NCBI GenBank assembly: GCA_963575745.1
Contig: CAUYUJ010000703.1
Location: forward strand, 62,001 to 126,000
Length of the DNA stretch: 64,000 bases
Direction: 5' to 3'
DNA from: Prorocentrum cordatum
Taxonomy: Eukaryota > Sar > Dinophyceae > Prorocentrales > Prorocentraceae
Made by a program: the position numbers and the translations under genes. Shown piece after piece: positions 31,555 to 43,378 of the stretch. Position 1 is the stretch's first letter, and each line of letters starts with the position of its first letter. A model generated the notes under the pieces. It ran no database searches, was not told the DNA's origin, and was given only the letters and a program-made list of their open reading frames with translations.

Positions 31555-31590
31555 CTTGAGCCAAATGGCTTGAGCCAAAATTGCTACGGA
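31555..31590 (-). other. Tandem DinoSL relics
   Basis: 31569-31590 is the 22-nt leader with one mismatch (TCCGTAGCAATTTTGGC start). Immediately after it on the minus strand, 31555-31568 is CCATTTGGCTCAAG, the leader's 3' 15 nt with one T missing. This is the arrangement expected when the AG within an earlier leader copy acts as acceptor for a second trans-splicing. A third, weaker trace (GCCTCAAG) may follow near 31545. Confidence 0.9.
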
Positions 31591-32131
31591 GGAGGAGGAG
31601 GAGGAGGAGGAGACAAGGAACAATCCATGGGCGCGCGCAGCTCGTGCGTGCGTCGGCGCTCCCAGGCTGCATGCGACAGCGCTCGCAGACTCCGCGCCTG
31701 CCTGTGGGAGGTTGGTCTGGCCGGACTCCCGCTCCATGTACGCCTCCGGGCCGCCCCGCGCCCTCGCGTCCCAGAGGGCCGGCGTCCCGACAAGATCGAG
31801 GCATCTTGCCGAGACCGAGGCATCTCGTCAAGACCGAGGTCCCCCCCTCTTGGGCGCCCCCCCCCCTCGGTCTCGACAAGATCGAGGCCGAGGGTGGCGT
31901 CCAAAAGGAAGGTTTGCAAATCCGCCGGCCCCCTTTGTGGGGCCACCAGGCTGTGGGCCGAAGCTTGCTGCTCCCTGCGCCACTTGCAGTTTCGAGTCTC
32001 CAATGTTACAGTCCTGCTTTCTGCTTCCTACTGTAATTTGTTGAACTCCGCGCGAGGGGGGGGCGCCCCAAACCGCCCGGCTACCACCCTCGGATCGCGT
32101 TGCCTGAATTCCCGGGGGGGCGCGGGACACT
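31591..32131. other. GGA tract, then spacer with a CTCGACAAGATCGAGGC-type short repeat
   Basis: (GGA)n at 31591-31612 touches the 5' end of the SL relic. 31785-31895 repeats AAGAYCGAGGCATCT words in both orientations. No gene recognised. Confidence 0.5.
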
Positions 32132-32990
32132 TAAAAATACATGATCGACCCACGAACCTGGAAAGGAATCTAGAAATGTAAGGCATCAACGTTTCAAAGA
32201 CACCTGATTGGGCGACGGGCAAACGAAATGCTGAGTGTATCGATCTTGATGTGCCGTGCCGAGGGCTGTGCTGTGCTGCGCCGTGCTGAACTGCGATGTG
32301 CCATGCCGCGATTGTGCTCTATAGCGTTGTGGATCGAGTTCTCCTCTGCATCTGAGTCCTGACCGAACTGATCTGGATCTTAAGCTCGAGCTGCCTGAGC
32401 ACATTGTAGCTGCCCCAGAGCTAATTGACAGGGGGGCATGCTATGAGGATGCGCCGCGGAACGTCCAAAGGAACATGCCAGGCGACGTGCCAGGGGACGT
32501 GCCATGGGGACGCACCGCGGGACCTGCCAAGGGGACGCGCTACGGAACGTGCCAATGGACGTGCCACGGGACGTGCCAGAGGACGCGCCGCGCGACGTGC
32601 CAGGGGGATTCGCCACGGGTCTCGCCACGGAACGTGCCAAGGAACGTGCCAAGTTACAATGCTGAATGTATCGATCTTGATGTACCGTGCCGAGGGCTGT
32701 GCTGTGCTGCGCCGTGCTGAACTGCGATGTGCCATGCCGCGAGTGTGCTCTATAGTGTTGAGGATCGAGTACTCCTCTGCATCTGAGTCCTGACCGAACT
32801 GATCTGGATCTTAAGCTCGAGCTGCCTGAGCACTTTGTAGCTGCCCCAGAGCTAATTGACAGGGGAGGACGCGCCGCGGAACGTCCCAAGGGACGCGCCA
32901 GGCGACGTGCCAGGGGACGTGCCACGGGGACGCACCGCGGGACCTGCCAAGGGGACGCGCTACGGAACGTGTCAATGGACGTGCCACCTC
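32132..32990 (+). repeat. Satellite family G, block 1 (two units)
   Basis: Unit: header CCCACGAACCYGGAAAGGAA, then GACACCTGATTGGGCGACGG, TATCGATCTTGATGTACCGT, GGATCGAGT, and TTAAGCTCGAGCTGCCTGAG. It then runs into an 11-bp-based array of GGGACGTGCCA/GGGACGCGCCA words. Here the header occurs once, followed by two bodies. Confidence 0.85.
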
Positions 32991-35060
32991 ATGCTAGACA
33001 ACCGCCTGGGCGAACTGGATACGTGAAAACAAATGGCTCCCTCGAGACATCCTCAACACGTCTTCATGTTAGACGTCCATTCCAGGCCCCCCGGAAGGCC
33101 CCAGGAGGCCCATGTTAGATACCCCCTAGGTGGCCTGGACAGGTTAAAGCACCTGGCTGCGCCATGTTAGATACCCCCCTGGGCGGCCTGGACACGCAAA
33201 ACACGTGGTTCCAATTCGGGACTATCATGTTAAATGCCCCCCTGGGTGGCCAGGACACGTAAAAACACATGGTCCAGCTCGGGACAGCCATGTTAGATAC
33301 ACCCCTGGGTGGCCTGGACACGTTCAAACACTGGTCCTTTCTCGGGGCAATCATGTTAGATACCGCCTTCTGGGTGGCCTGGACATGTACAAACACGTGT
33401 TTCAAGCTCGGGGCAACCATGTTAGATACCCCCCTGGGTGGCCTGGACATGCAAAAAAACGTGGTGCCAGCTCGGGACAACAATGTTAGATACCCCCCTG
33501 GGTGGCCTGGACACGTGAAACCATGTGGTTCCAGCTCGGGGCAACCATGTTAGATATCTCCCCTGGGTGGCGTGAACATGTAAAAACACGTTGTTCCAGC
33601 TTGGGACATCCATGTATACCCCCCCCGTGGCCTGGATACGCTGAAGTCGCGCTCCCGCTCGAGATATCCTCGCGCTGTCTTCCCTGGAGAGGTCCCCAAA
33701 GCGCCACCCCCTGTACAGAGCAAAAACACATAACTTTTCTGTATTAGGATATGTGTTCGGGTAGCGCTTTTCGGCTTCCCGTGCGTTTTCTGATAATTCG
33801 GCGTTGGGCCCGATGCCATGTTGGATATCCCCCCTGGGCGGCCTGGACACGTCAAAAACATGGTGCCAGTTCGGGGCAATCATGTGTGATAGCCCACATG
33901 GTGGCCTGGACATGTAAAAACACGTGGTTCCAGCTCCGGGCAACCATGTTAGATACACCCCTGGGTGGCCTGGACACGTTAAAACACATGGTCCTTGCTC
34001 GGGACAAACATGTTAGATACCACCCTGGGTGTCCTGGAAACGTAAATTCATGGGTGCCAGCTCGGGACACCCATGTTAGATACACCCCTGGGTGGCCTGG
34101 ACATGTTGATACACATGGTCCTTGCTCGGGACAGCCATGTTTGATGCCCCCCTGGGTGGCCAAGACATGCAACAACACATGGTGCCAGCTCGGGACAACC
34201 ATGTTAGATGCACCCCTGAGTGGCCTGGACACGTGAAAACACGTGGTCCTTGCTCGGTACAATCATATTAGATACCCAACTGGGTGGCCAGGACACGTAA
34301 AAACACGTTGTTCCAGCTCGGGGCAACCATATTAGCTACCCCCCTGGGTGACCTGGACACGTAAAAACACGTGGTGCCGTCTCGGGACAACCATGTTAGA
34401 TATCCCCCCGGGTGGCCTGGACATGTGAAAACACGTTGTTCCAGCTCGGAACAACCATGGTAGATACCCCAATGCGTGGCCTGGATACGCTGAACCCGCG
34501 CTCCCGCTCGAGATATCCTCGCAATGTCTCCCCTGGAGAGGTCCCCAAAGCGCCACCCCCTGTACAGAGCAAGAAAGCATGATTTTTCTGTATTGGGATA
34601 TGTGCTTAGTGAGCGCTTTTCGGCTTCCCGTGCGTTTCCTGATAATTCGGCGTTGGGCCCGACGCCATGTTGGATATCCCCCCTGGGCGGCCTGGACACG
34701 TAAAAAACGTGGCGCCAGTTCGGGACAATCATGTTAGATACCCCGCTGGGTGGCCTGGACACATCAAGACACGATGTTCCAGCACAGGACCACCATGTTA
34801 GATATCCCCCTGGGTGGCCTGGACACTTGAAAACACGCGGTTCTAGCGCAGGGCCACTATGCTAGATACCCCCCCCTGGGTGGCCTGAACATGTTCATTA
34901 CGTGGTTGCAGCTCGGGGCCACCATACCACCCTGGGCGGGCTGGCAACGTGAAAACACTTGATTCCAGCTCGGGACCACCATGTTGAATACCCCCCTGAT
35001 GGCCTGCACACGTAGAAACTCACGGTTCCAGCCCACCCGTCGTCTCGCCAGCGAAGGACA
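32991..35060 (+). repeat. Satellite family H with a higher-order repeat
   Basis: Units of 63-66 bp with CTGGGTGGCCTGGACACGT and CATGTTAGATACCCCCC. The series is interrupted twice, at 33627-33830 and 34471-34670. Both interruptions carry the same 205-bp spacer with CTCCCGCTCGAGATATCCTC, CCACCCCCTGTACAGAGCA and GATAATTCGGCGTTGGGCCC, about 850 bp apart. The block was therefore duplicated as a larger unit. Short frames over it are artefacts. Confidence 0.9.
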
Positions 35061-35650
35061 ACCATGTTGGATACCCCATTTCCCCTGAGACATCCTCTGA
35101 ATTCTGGCCCCCCACGAGGCCCCCGCTCGAGATATCCCCCAAATCTGCAAAACCAGCGTTTCGCTAGAGACATCTGGGGCGCCAGCGACGGACAACCGTG
35201 TTGGATCCCCCCTGGCCGACCTGGGCACGTGAAAACAAGCATTTCGCCTGAGACATCCTCTGAATTCTGGTTCCCCACGAGACACCCGCTCGAGACATCG
35301 CCCAACTCTGCAAAACCAGCATTTGGCAAGAGACATCCTCAACAAATTATGAACAATAAGCGTTTCGCTGGGGACATCCTCAAACAAAAATTCCACCGGC
35401 CCTCTTCCCGCCTCGTTATTTATCGCCGGATAATTCCGCCGGCCTCCTTCAAATCGAGGCGGGGGGGGACACCAACTAAAAGAGAACCCTGGGCCGGAGC
35501 CCTTTCCAGTAACTTGAGATTCGCGCCACCGAGGTTACTATCCCATGCCAATAAAATAACACAATGCTCGTGTCCTCGCGGCCACAAGCCCTCGTACATC
35601 ATACATTGTTGCTCCTCGAGGCAACCGACACTAGTAAAGTACGCAACATT
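35061..35650. repeat. Mosaic of families J, K and M
   Basis: CTCGAGACATCC and CTGAGACATCCTCTGAATTC pieces (J) at 35075-35370, then AATTCCGCCGGCCTCCTTCA and AGAGAACCCTGGGCCGG (K/M type). 35530-35650 appears unique. Confidence 0.65.
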
Positions 35651-35965
35651 CGCGTCCCCGAAGCCAAGAATGCTTCAAGGCGCCCGAAGATGGTTCCAAG
35701 ACGGCCCAAGAGGGCCCACAGGGGCCCCAAGAGCGCTCCAAGGGGCCTCCCGAGAGAGCCCCAAGAGGCCAAAACCGTAGATTTGACAAAACAATTGAAC
35801 GATTTTTTCCTTCTCTCATTTTCTGTTTTCCGACGCTCCAAGGCGGCTCAAGAAGCTCCCAAGACCGCCCCAAGGCAGCCCAAGACGCCTCCGAGAGGGC
35901 AAGACTGCCCAAGAGGGCTCCAAGATGGCCCAAGAAGCGCTCCAGACGGCCCAAGAGGGCTCGGG
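35651..35965. repeat. Satellite family L, block 1
   Basis: Degenerate 10-11 bp words CCAAGANGGC and CCCAAGAGGGC, interrupted by a unique T-rich stretch near 35795-35840. Confidence 0.8.
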
Positions 35966-36435
35966 ACCACCATGTTAGATCCCGACCTGGGTGCCCTGGA
36001 CACGTGAAGCGATGTGGTTCCAGCTCGGGCAGAATATGTTAGATACCCCCCTGTGTGGTCAAGGAAATCGTGGAACAACAATCGAATTAGTCGAGACATC
36101 CTCGAAATTCCTGCGCGCGGGACGCGGCACGCGCGAGAAATCCTTGGGAATTCCTGCGCGAGGAACGCTTTTCCGCGTCGCGGTCGGGGCTCCAGACCTC
36201 GTTTATTTTTGTTTGAAGATTCTGCTCAAAATGCCCCGCACCCTCTTTTTTACTAAGGAAAACGGTGGTCTGCGGACCCCGTGATTTATCGGGGATCCGA
36301 GATTGGGGGCAAGCTTTCCTCGAGCGGGCACGGGAAAAACGGACTTGTTCAAATGACAATTCACACTTTACATCGAAATTTATCGCAAAACAATTCCGCC
36401 AGCCCTACAGCCGTCGGGGCCGGGAGGTTAACCCC
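35966..36435. repeat. Single H unit, then families J and K
   Basis: An H-like unit to about 36055, a J piece with GTCGAGACATCCTCGAAATT, then K at about 36170-36350 (GAAAACGGTGGTCTGCGGAC and TTTATCGGGGATCCGAGA). Confidence 0.7.
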
Positions 36436-37405
36436 TAACATGATCGACCCACGAACCCGGAAAGGAATATAGAAATGTAACGCGTGGCGACGCTTTCAAA
36501 GACACCTGATTGGGCGACGGACAAACGCAATGCTGAATGTATCGATCTTGATGTACCGTACCGAGGGCTGTGCTGTGCTGCGCCGTTCTGAACTGCGATG
36601 TGCCATGCCGCGATTGTGCTCTATATAGCGTTGTGGATCGAGTTCTCCCTGGCATCCGAGTCCTGACCGAACTGATCTGGATCTCAAGCTCGAGCTGCCT
36701 GAGCAGATGGTAGCTGCCCCAAAACTAGTCGACAGGGGAGACATGCCAGGAGGACGCGCCGCGGAACGTCCCAAGGGACGCGCCAGGCGACGTGCCAGGA
36801 AACGTGCCATGGGGACGCACCGCGGGACGTGCCAAGGGGACGCGCTACGGAGCGTGCCAATGGACGTGCCGCGGGACGTGCCAGGGGACGCGCCGCGCGA
36901 CGTGCCAGGGGGACTCGCCACGGAACGCGCCAAGGAACGCGCCAAGGTGCAATGTTGAGTGTACCGCTCTTGATGTACCGTGCCGACGGCTGTGCTGTGC
37001 TGGGCCGTGCTGAACTGCGATGTGCCATGCCAGGATTGTGCTCTATGTATAGCGTTGTGGATCGAGTCCTCTTTGCATCCGAGTCCTGACCGAACTGATC
37101 TTGATCTTAAGCTCGAGCTGCCTGAGCAGATGGTAGCTGCCCCAAAACTAATCGACAGGGGAGACATGCCAGGAGGACGCGCCGCGGAACGTCCCAAGGG
37201 ACGCGCCAGGCGACGTGCCAAGGGACTTGCCATGGGCACGCACCGCGGGACATGCCAAGAGGACGCGCTACGGAACGAGCCAATGGACGTGCACCGCGCG
37301 ACGTGCCAGGGGGACTCGCCACAGGACGCTCCGCGGAACGTGCCAGGCAGCATGCCAGGCTGCAATGCTAAGGGTATCGATATTGATGTACCGTGCCGAG
37401 GGCTG
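36436..37405 (+). repeat. Satellite family G, block 2 (two bodies)
   Basis: Header at 36440-36480, then bodies beginning near 36526 and 36952 with the GGGACGTGCCA array between and after. The last body stops after GTACCGTGCCGAGGGCTG and joins family I at 37410. Confidence 0.85.
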
Positions 37406-37745
37406 TGCTGTGCCTGGGCGACCTGGACACGTGAAGACAAGCGTTTCGCTCAAGACGTTCTCAGCACATCCTCATGCTAGGCATCCGCCTGGGCAACCTG
37501 GACACGTGCAAACAAGCGTCTCGATCGAGACTTCCTCGACACCGCCTCATGCTAGACATCCGCCTGGGCGACCTGGACACGTGAAAACAAGCCTCTGGTT
37601 CGAGGCATCCTCAACACATCCTCATGCTAGACATCTGTCTGGGCCACCTGGAGGCGTGAAACCAAGCGTCTCGCTCGAGACATCCTCAAAACCTGAGCAC
37701 GTGAAAACAAGCATTTCACTTGAGAGATCCTCTGAATCCAGGTCC
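37406..37745 (+). repeat. Satellite family I, block 1
   Basis: About 75-bp units with ACACGTGAAAACAAGCGT, CTCGAGACATCCTCAACAC and CATCCGCCTGGGCGACCTGG. Confidence 0.85.
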
Positions 37746-38108
37746 CCAGGAGAGGACAATATTTTTGTTGTTCCCTCCTCCTGTCGCCTCCTCCCCTTCT
37801 CTTCCCCCTTCTGGCTTGGTAGCAACCAGGGTCCTTTTCCTTTTCACGCGCAGCTTGGCAATGAGTGCAGGCTTTGCCATTTATCGGCAACCGTGGGCGT
37901 TTGCATTCAGGAGCGGTGCGATTGATGTTCATCCTCCCGCTATGTCGACATTTGCTCGCTTGGAGTAGGGCTCCAAGAGCATGGAATGACCTTCACAATC
38001 CGCGTCACCCGAATCCGGGGCCATTGCAGGTTTTTGCTCTCACGGCCTCACGGCCCTGCGGTCGCCTTCGTTCGGATAGCCCCCTGGAGGGGCACCAGGA
38101 GAGGACAA
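37746..38108 (-). mobile_element. 335-bp retroposed insert with 14-bp target duplication
   Basis: CCAGGAGAGGACAA occurs at 37746-37759 and 38095-38108, and the sequence between is foreign to the satellite. At 39551 and 61739 the uninterrupted satellite (GGTCCCCAGGAGAGGACA then CTATAAC) shows the empty site. On the minus strand the insert ends CAACAAAAATA just before the duplication, like a poly-A tail. It encodes part of a basic Cys-containing frame starting MNINRTAPECKRPRLPINGK at 37932, with CTHC and PGCYQAR following. Family unknown; 5'-truncated retrocopy is the best reading. Confidence 0.8.
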
Positions 38109-38315
38109 CATATAATACAAAACAAGCGTTTCGCTCGAGACATCCTCAACAAATTCTGAAAACCAAGCGTTTCGCTAGGGACATCCTCAAATTTTAATTC
38201 GCTGGCCCTACGCGACCTCGTTATTCATCGCAAAACAAATTCGCCGGCCCTACAACCGTCAGATCCGGGGGCAAACCCCTAAACGAGCACCCTGGGCCCA
38301 AGCCCTTTCCGGGAA
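38109..38315. repeat. Families J, K and M mosaic
   Basis: CGTTTCGCTCGAGACATCC twice, AATTCGCYGGCCCTACR pieces, and CACCCTGGGCCCAAGCCC. Confidence 0.7.
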
Positions 38316-39225
38316 CATGATCAACCCACGAACCCGGAAAGGAATATAGAAATGTAAGGCATGGCAACGTTGTAAAGGCACCTGATTGGGCGACGGGCAA
38401 ATGCAATGCTGAATGTATCGATCTTGATGTACTGTGCCGATGGCTGTGCTGTGCTACGCCGTGCTGAACTGAGATGCGCCATGCCGTGATTGTGCTCTAT
38501 ATATAGCGTTGCGGATCGAGTCCTCCCTGGCATCCGAATCCTGACCGAACTAATCTGGATCTTAAGCTCGAGCTGCCTGAGCAGATGGTAGCTGCCCCAG
38601 AACTAATCGACAGAGGGGACATGCCAGGAGGATGCGCCGCGGAACGTCCCAAGGGACGCGCCAGACGACGTGCCAAGGGAGGTGCCATGGGGACGCACCG
38701 CGGGACGTGCCAGGGGACGCGCCGCGCGACGTGCCAGGGGGACTCGCCACGGAACGCGCCAAGGAACGTGCCAAGGTGCAATGTTGAATGTGTCGATCTT
38801 GATGTACCGTGCCGATGGCTGTGCTGTGCTGGGCCATGCCGCGATTGTGCTCTATATATCGTTGTGGATCGAGTCCTCCCTAGCATCCGAATCCTGACCG
38901 AACTGATCTGGATCTTAAGCTCGAGCTGCTTGAGCAGATGGTAGCTGCCCCAGAACTAATCGACCAGGGGGGGCATGCCAGGAGGACGCGCCGCGGAACG
39001 TCCCAAGGGACGCGCCAGACGACGTGCCAGGGGACGTGCCATGGGGACGCACCGCGGGACGTGCCAAGGGGACGCGCTACGGAACGTGCCAATGGACGTG
39101 CACCGCGCGACGTGCCAGGGGGACTCGCCACGGGACGCTCCGCGGAACGTGCCAGGCAACATGCCAGGCTGCAATGCTAAGGGTATCGATATTGATGTAC
39201 CGTGCCGAGGGCTGTGCTGTGCCTG
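38316..39225 (+). repeat. Satellite family G, block 3 (two bodies)
   Basis: Header at about 38323, bodies beginning near 38404 and 38775. The arrangement and the junction with family I at 39226 repeat those of block 2, so G plus I was copied as a larger unit. Confidence 0.85.
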
Positions 39226-39620
39226 GGCGACCTGGACACGTGAAAACAAGCGTATCTCTCGAGACATTCTCAACACATCCTCATGCTAGGCATCCGCCTG
39301 GGCAACCTGGACACGTGCAAACAAGCGTCTCGATCGAGACTTCCTCGACACATCCTCATGCTAGACATCCGCCTGGGCGACCTGGACACGTGAAAACAAG
39401 CCTCTGGTTCGAGACATCCTCAACAAATCCTCATGCTAGACATCTGTCTGGGCCACCTGGAGGCGTGAAACCAAGCGTCTCGCTCGAGACATCCTCAAGA
39501 CCTGGGCACGTGAAAACAAGCAATCCACTTGAGAGATCCTCAGAATTCAGGTCCCCAGGAGAGGACAATCTATAACACAAAACAAGCGTTTCGCTCGAGA
39601 CTACCTCAACAAATTCTGAA
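39226..39620 (+). repeat. Satellite family I, block 2
   Basis: Parallel to block 1 through GGTCCCCAGGAGAGGACAAT, but without the 335-bp insert. It is the empty-site allele of 37746-38108. Confidence 0.85.
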
Positions 39621-41045
39621 CATGATCGACCCACGAACCCGGAAAGGAATCTAGAACTGTAACACATGGCAACGTTTTCAAAGACACCTGATTGGGTGAC
39701 GGGCAAATGCAATGCTGAAGGTATCGATCTTGTTGTACCGTGCCAAGGAACGTGCCAAGATGCAATGCTGAGTGTATCGATCTTGATGTACCGTGCCGAA
39801 ATCTGTGCTGTGCTGCGCCGTGCTGAATTGCGATGTGCCATGGCGCGATTGTGCTCTATAGCCTCGTGGATCGAGTCCTCATTTGCATCCGAGTCCTGAC
39901 CGACTGATCTGGATCTTAAGCTCGAGCTGCCTGAACACATATTGGCTGCCCCAGAGCTAATGGACAGGGGGACATGCCAGGAGGACGCGCCGCGAAACGT
40001 CCCAACGGATGCGCCAGGCGACGTGCCAGGGGACATGCCATGAGGTCGCACCGCGGGACGCGCCCCGGGGACGCGCTACGGAACGTGCCAGTGGATGTGC
40101 CACGGAAGTGCCAGGGGACGCGCCACGCGACGTGCCAGGGGGACTCGCCAAAGGACGCCCCACGGAACGTGCCAAGGAACGTGCCAAGATGCAATGCTGA
40201 ATGTATCGATCTTGATGTACCGTGCCGAAATCTGTGCTGTGCTGCGCCGTGCTGAATTGCGATGTGCCATGGCGCGATTGTGCTCTATAGCCTCGTGGAT
40301 CGAGTCCTCCTTTGCATCCGAGTCCTGACCGAACTGATCTGAATCTTAAGCTCGAGCTGCCTGAACACATAGTAGCTGCCCCAGAGCTAATGGACAACGG
40401 GACATGCCAGGAGGACGCGCCGCGAAACGTCCCAAGGGATGCGCCAGGCGACGTGCCAGGGGACGTGCCATGGGGTCGCACCGCGGGACGTGCCAAGGGG
40501 ACGCGCTACGGAACGTGCCAGTGGATGTGCCACGGGATGTGCCAGGGGACGCGCCACGCGACGTGCCAGGGGGACTCGCCAAGGGACGCCCCACGGAACG
40601 TGCCAAGGAACGTGCCAAAATGCAATGCTGAGTGTATCGATCTTGATGTACCGTGCCGAGGGCTGTGCTGTGCTGCGCCGTGCTGAATTGCGATGTGCCA
40701 TGGCGCGATTGTGCTCTATAGCCTCGTGGATCGAGTCCTCCTTTGCATCCGAGTCCTGACCGAACTGATCTGGATCTTAAGCTCGAGCTGCCTGAACACA
40801 TAGTAGCTGCCCCAGAGCTAATGGACAGGGGACCATGCCAGGAGGACGCGACGCGGAACGTCTCAAGGGACGCGCCAGACGACGTGCCAGGGGACGTGCC
40901 ATGGGGTCGCACCCGGGGACGTGCCAAGGGGACGCGCTACGGAACGTGCCAGTGGATACGCCACGGGATGTGCCAGGGGACGCGCCACGCGACGTGCCAG
41001 GGGGACTCGCCAAGGGACGCCCCACGGAACGTGCCAAGCGAGCGT
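39621..41045 (+). repeat. Satellite family G, block 4
   Basis: Header near 39630, bodies beginning near 39710, 40195 and 40620, plus a short internal restart near 39760. Confidence 0.85.
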
Positions 41046-41870
41046 GACGTGAATCCTCGGAATTCCTGCGAGCGGCACGTGAAAACAAGCATTTCGCCTG
41101 AGACATCCTCTGAATTCTGGCCACCCACGAGGCCCCCGCTCGAGACATCCTCCAATTTTGCAAAGCCAGCGTTTCGCTCGAGACATCCTCAACAAATTAT
41201 GAAAAACAAGCGTTTCGCTCGAGACATCCGTTCAAAATCCCAAGAAATCCTCGCCAAGCAAACGAATTTATCGAGACATCCTCAAAATTCCTGAGCGCGG
41301 GACGCGGCACGCGCGAGACATCCTCAGAATTCCTGCGAGCGGGACGTGGAAACAATAATTTCGCCTGAGACATCCTCTGAATTCTGGCACCCCACGAGGC
41401 CCCCGCTCGAGACATCCTCAAATTTTGCAAAGCCAGCGTTTCGCTCGAGACATCCTCAACAAATTATGAAAAACAAGAGTTTCGCTCGAGACATCCTGCC
41501 AAAATTATGAAAAATCCTGGCGAAACAAACGAATTAGTCGAGACATCCTCCAAATTCCTGCGCGCGGGACGCGGCCCGCGCGAGACATCCTTGGAATTCC
41601 TGCGAGCGGGACACGAAAACAAGCACTTCGCCTGAGACATCCTCTGAATTCTGGCCACCCACGAGGCCCCCGCTCGAGACATCCTCCAATTTTGCAAACC
41701 CAGCGTTTCGCTCGAGACATCCTCAACAAATTATGAAAAACAAGCGTTTCGCTCGAGACATCCTGCCAAAACTCTAGGAAATCTTGACAAAAACAAGCGA
41801 ATTAGTCGAGACATCCTCGAAATTCCTGCGCGCGGGACGCGGCACGCGCGAGACATCCTTGGATTTCCTG
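41046..41870 (+). repeat. Satellite family J, 267-bp units
   Basis: CGCCTGAGACATCCTCTGAA recurs at 41095, 41362 and 41629, i.e. every 267 bp. Within each unit the CTCGAGACATCC core appears several times beside different neighbours (CAACAAATTATGAAAAACAA, GCCAAAA, TCCAATTTTGCAAA). Confidence 0.85.
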
Positions 41871-42372
41871 CGCGCGGGGCGCTTTTCCGCGTCGCGGTCG
41901 AGGCTCCAGACCCAGTTATTTGTCGAGGATTCTGCGAAAAACGCTCCGCACCTTCTTTTTTACTAGGGAAAACGGGGGTCTGCGGACCCCGTTTTTTATC
42001 GAGGATCCGAGATGGGGGGCGCACTTTCCTCGAGCGGGCACGCACGAAACGCACTTTAAACAAAAATCGCAACTCTACCTCGTAACTTATCGCGCAAGAA
42101 TCCGCCGGCCCCCTTCAAGTAAAAACCGGGGGTAAACAATCTAAAAGAGAACCCTGGGCCCAGGCCCTTTCCGGGAAAAACAAGCGTTTCGCTCGAGACA
42201 TCCTCAACATCTTAATTCGCCGGCCCTAAGCGACCTCGTTATTTATCGCAAAAGAAATTCGCCGGCCCTACAGCCGACGCCCTTTCCGGGGGACAAAACA
42301 TGATGGACCCACGAACCCGGAAAGGGATATAGACATGTGGAGCATGGACACGTTTTCATGATACCCAACTGG
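41871..42372. repeat. Family K, M pieces and a G header
   Basis: K at 41900-42060 (AAACGGGGGTCTGCGGACCC, hairpin; CTCGAGCGGGCACGC). M at about 42145. J core at 42182. G header at 42305 that leads into a different array rather than a G body. Confidence 0.7.
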
Positions 42373-42520
42373 GCAACACCTCACGAAACATCCCACGAGA
42401 CACCTCACGAAACAGCCCACGAGACACCTCACGAAACATTCCACGAGACACCTCACGAAACATTTCACGAGACACCCCGCGAAACATTCCACGAGACACC
42501 CCACGAAACATTCCACGACG
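42373..42520 (+). repeat. 24-bp tandem repeat
   Basis: Units CACCTCACGAAACATCCCACGAGA with small changes, six copies. The HETP-type frame is an artefact. Confidence 0.95.
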
Positions 42521-42542
42521 ACAGGCAACCACTCAACCAAGG

Positions 42543-43378
42543 CGGTGTGGTCGTGCTGGGGAGTGGTCGTGCTGGGGTGTGGTCGTGCTGGGGGGTGGTC
42601 GTGCTGGGGGGTGGTCGTGCTGTGGTCGTGCTGGGGGGTGGTCGTGCTGGGGCTCGTGCTGGGGCGTGGTCGTGCTGGGGCGTGGTGGATGGGGGTGGTC
42701 GTGCTGTGGTAAGGTCGTGCGGTCGTGCTGTGTGGTGTGGGGTGGGGTCGTGCTGGGTGGGGTCGTGCTGGGGTGTGGTCGTGCTGGTGTGGTCGTGGTC
42801 GTGCTGGGGCGTGGTCGTGCTGGGGTGGGGTCGTGCTGGGAGGTCGTGCTGGGGTGTGGTCGTGCTGGGGTGTGGTCGTGCTGGGGTGGGGTCGTGCTGT
42901 CGTGCTGGGGTGTGGTCGTGCTGGGGTGTGGTCGTGCTGGGGAGTGGTCGTGCTGGGGTGTGGTCGTGCTGGGGGGTGGTCGTGCTGGGGGGTGGTCGTG
43001 CTGGGGGGTGGTCGTGCTGTGGGGGTGGTCGTGCTGGGGGTGGTCGTGCTGGGGCGTGGTCGTGCTGGGGGTGGTCGTGCGTGGTCGTGCGTGGTCGTGC
43101 GTGCTGGGGCGTGCTGGTCGTGCTGGGGCGTGGTCGTGCTGGGGCGTGGTCGTGCTGGGGTGTGGTCGTGCTGTGGTGAGGTCGTGCTGGGGTGTGGTCG
43201 TGCTGGGGTGTGGTCTTGCTGGGGTAGGGTCGTGCTGGGGTCGGGTCGTGCTGGGGTGTGGTCGTGCTGGGGTATGGTCGTGCTGGGGTGGGGTCGTGCT
43301 GGGGTGGGGTCGTGCTGGGGTCTGGTCGTGCTGGGGTGTGGTCGTGCTGGGGTATGGTCGTGCTAGGGTGGGGTCGTG
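42543..43378 (+). repeat. 16-bp G-rich satellite
   Basis: Units GTCGTGCTGGGGTGTG over about 835 bp, with GGGG once per unit. It ends abruptly at a J core (CATTTCGCTCGAGACATCC). Long frames on both strands (for example HDHTPARP) are artefacts. Confidence 0.97.
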
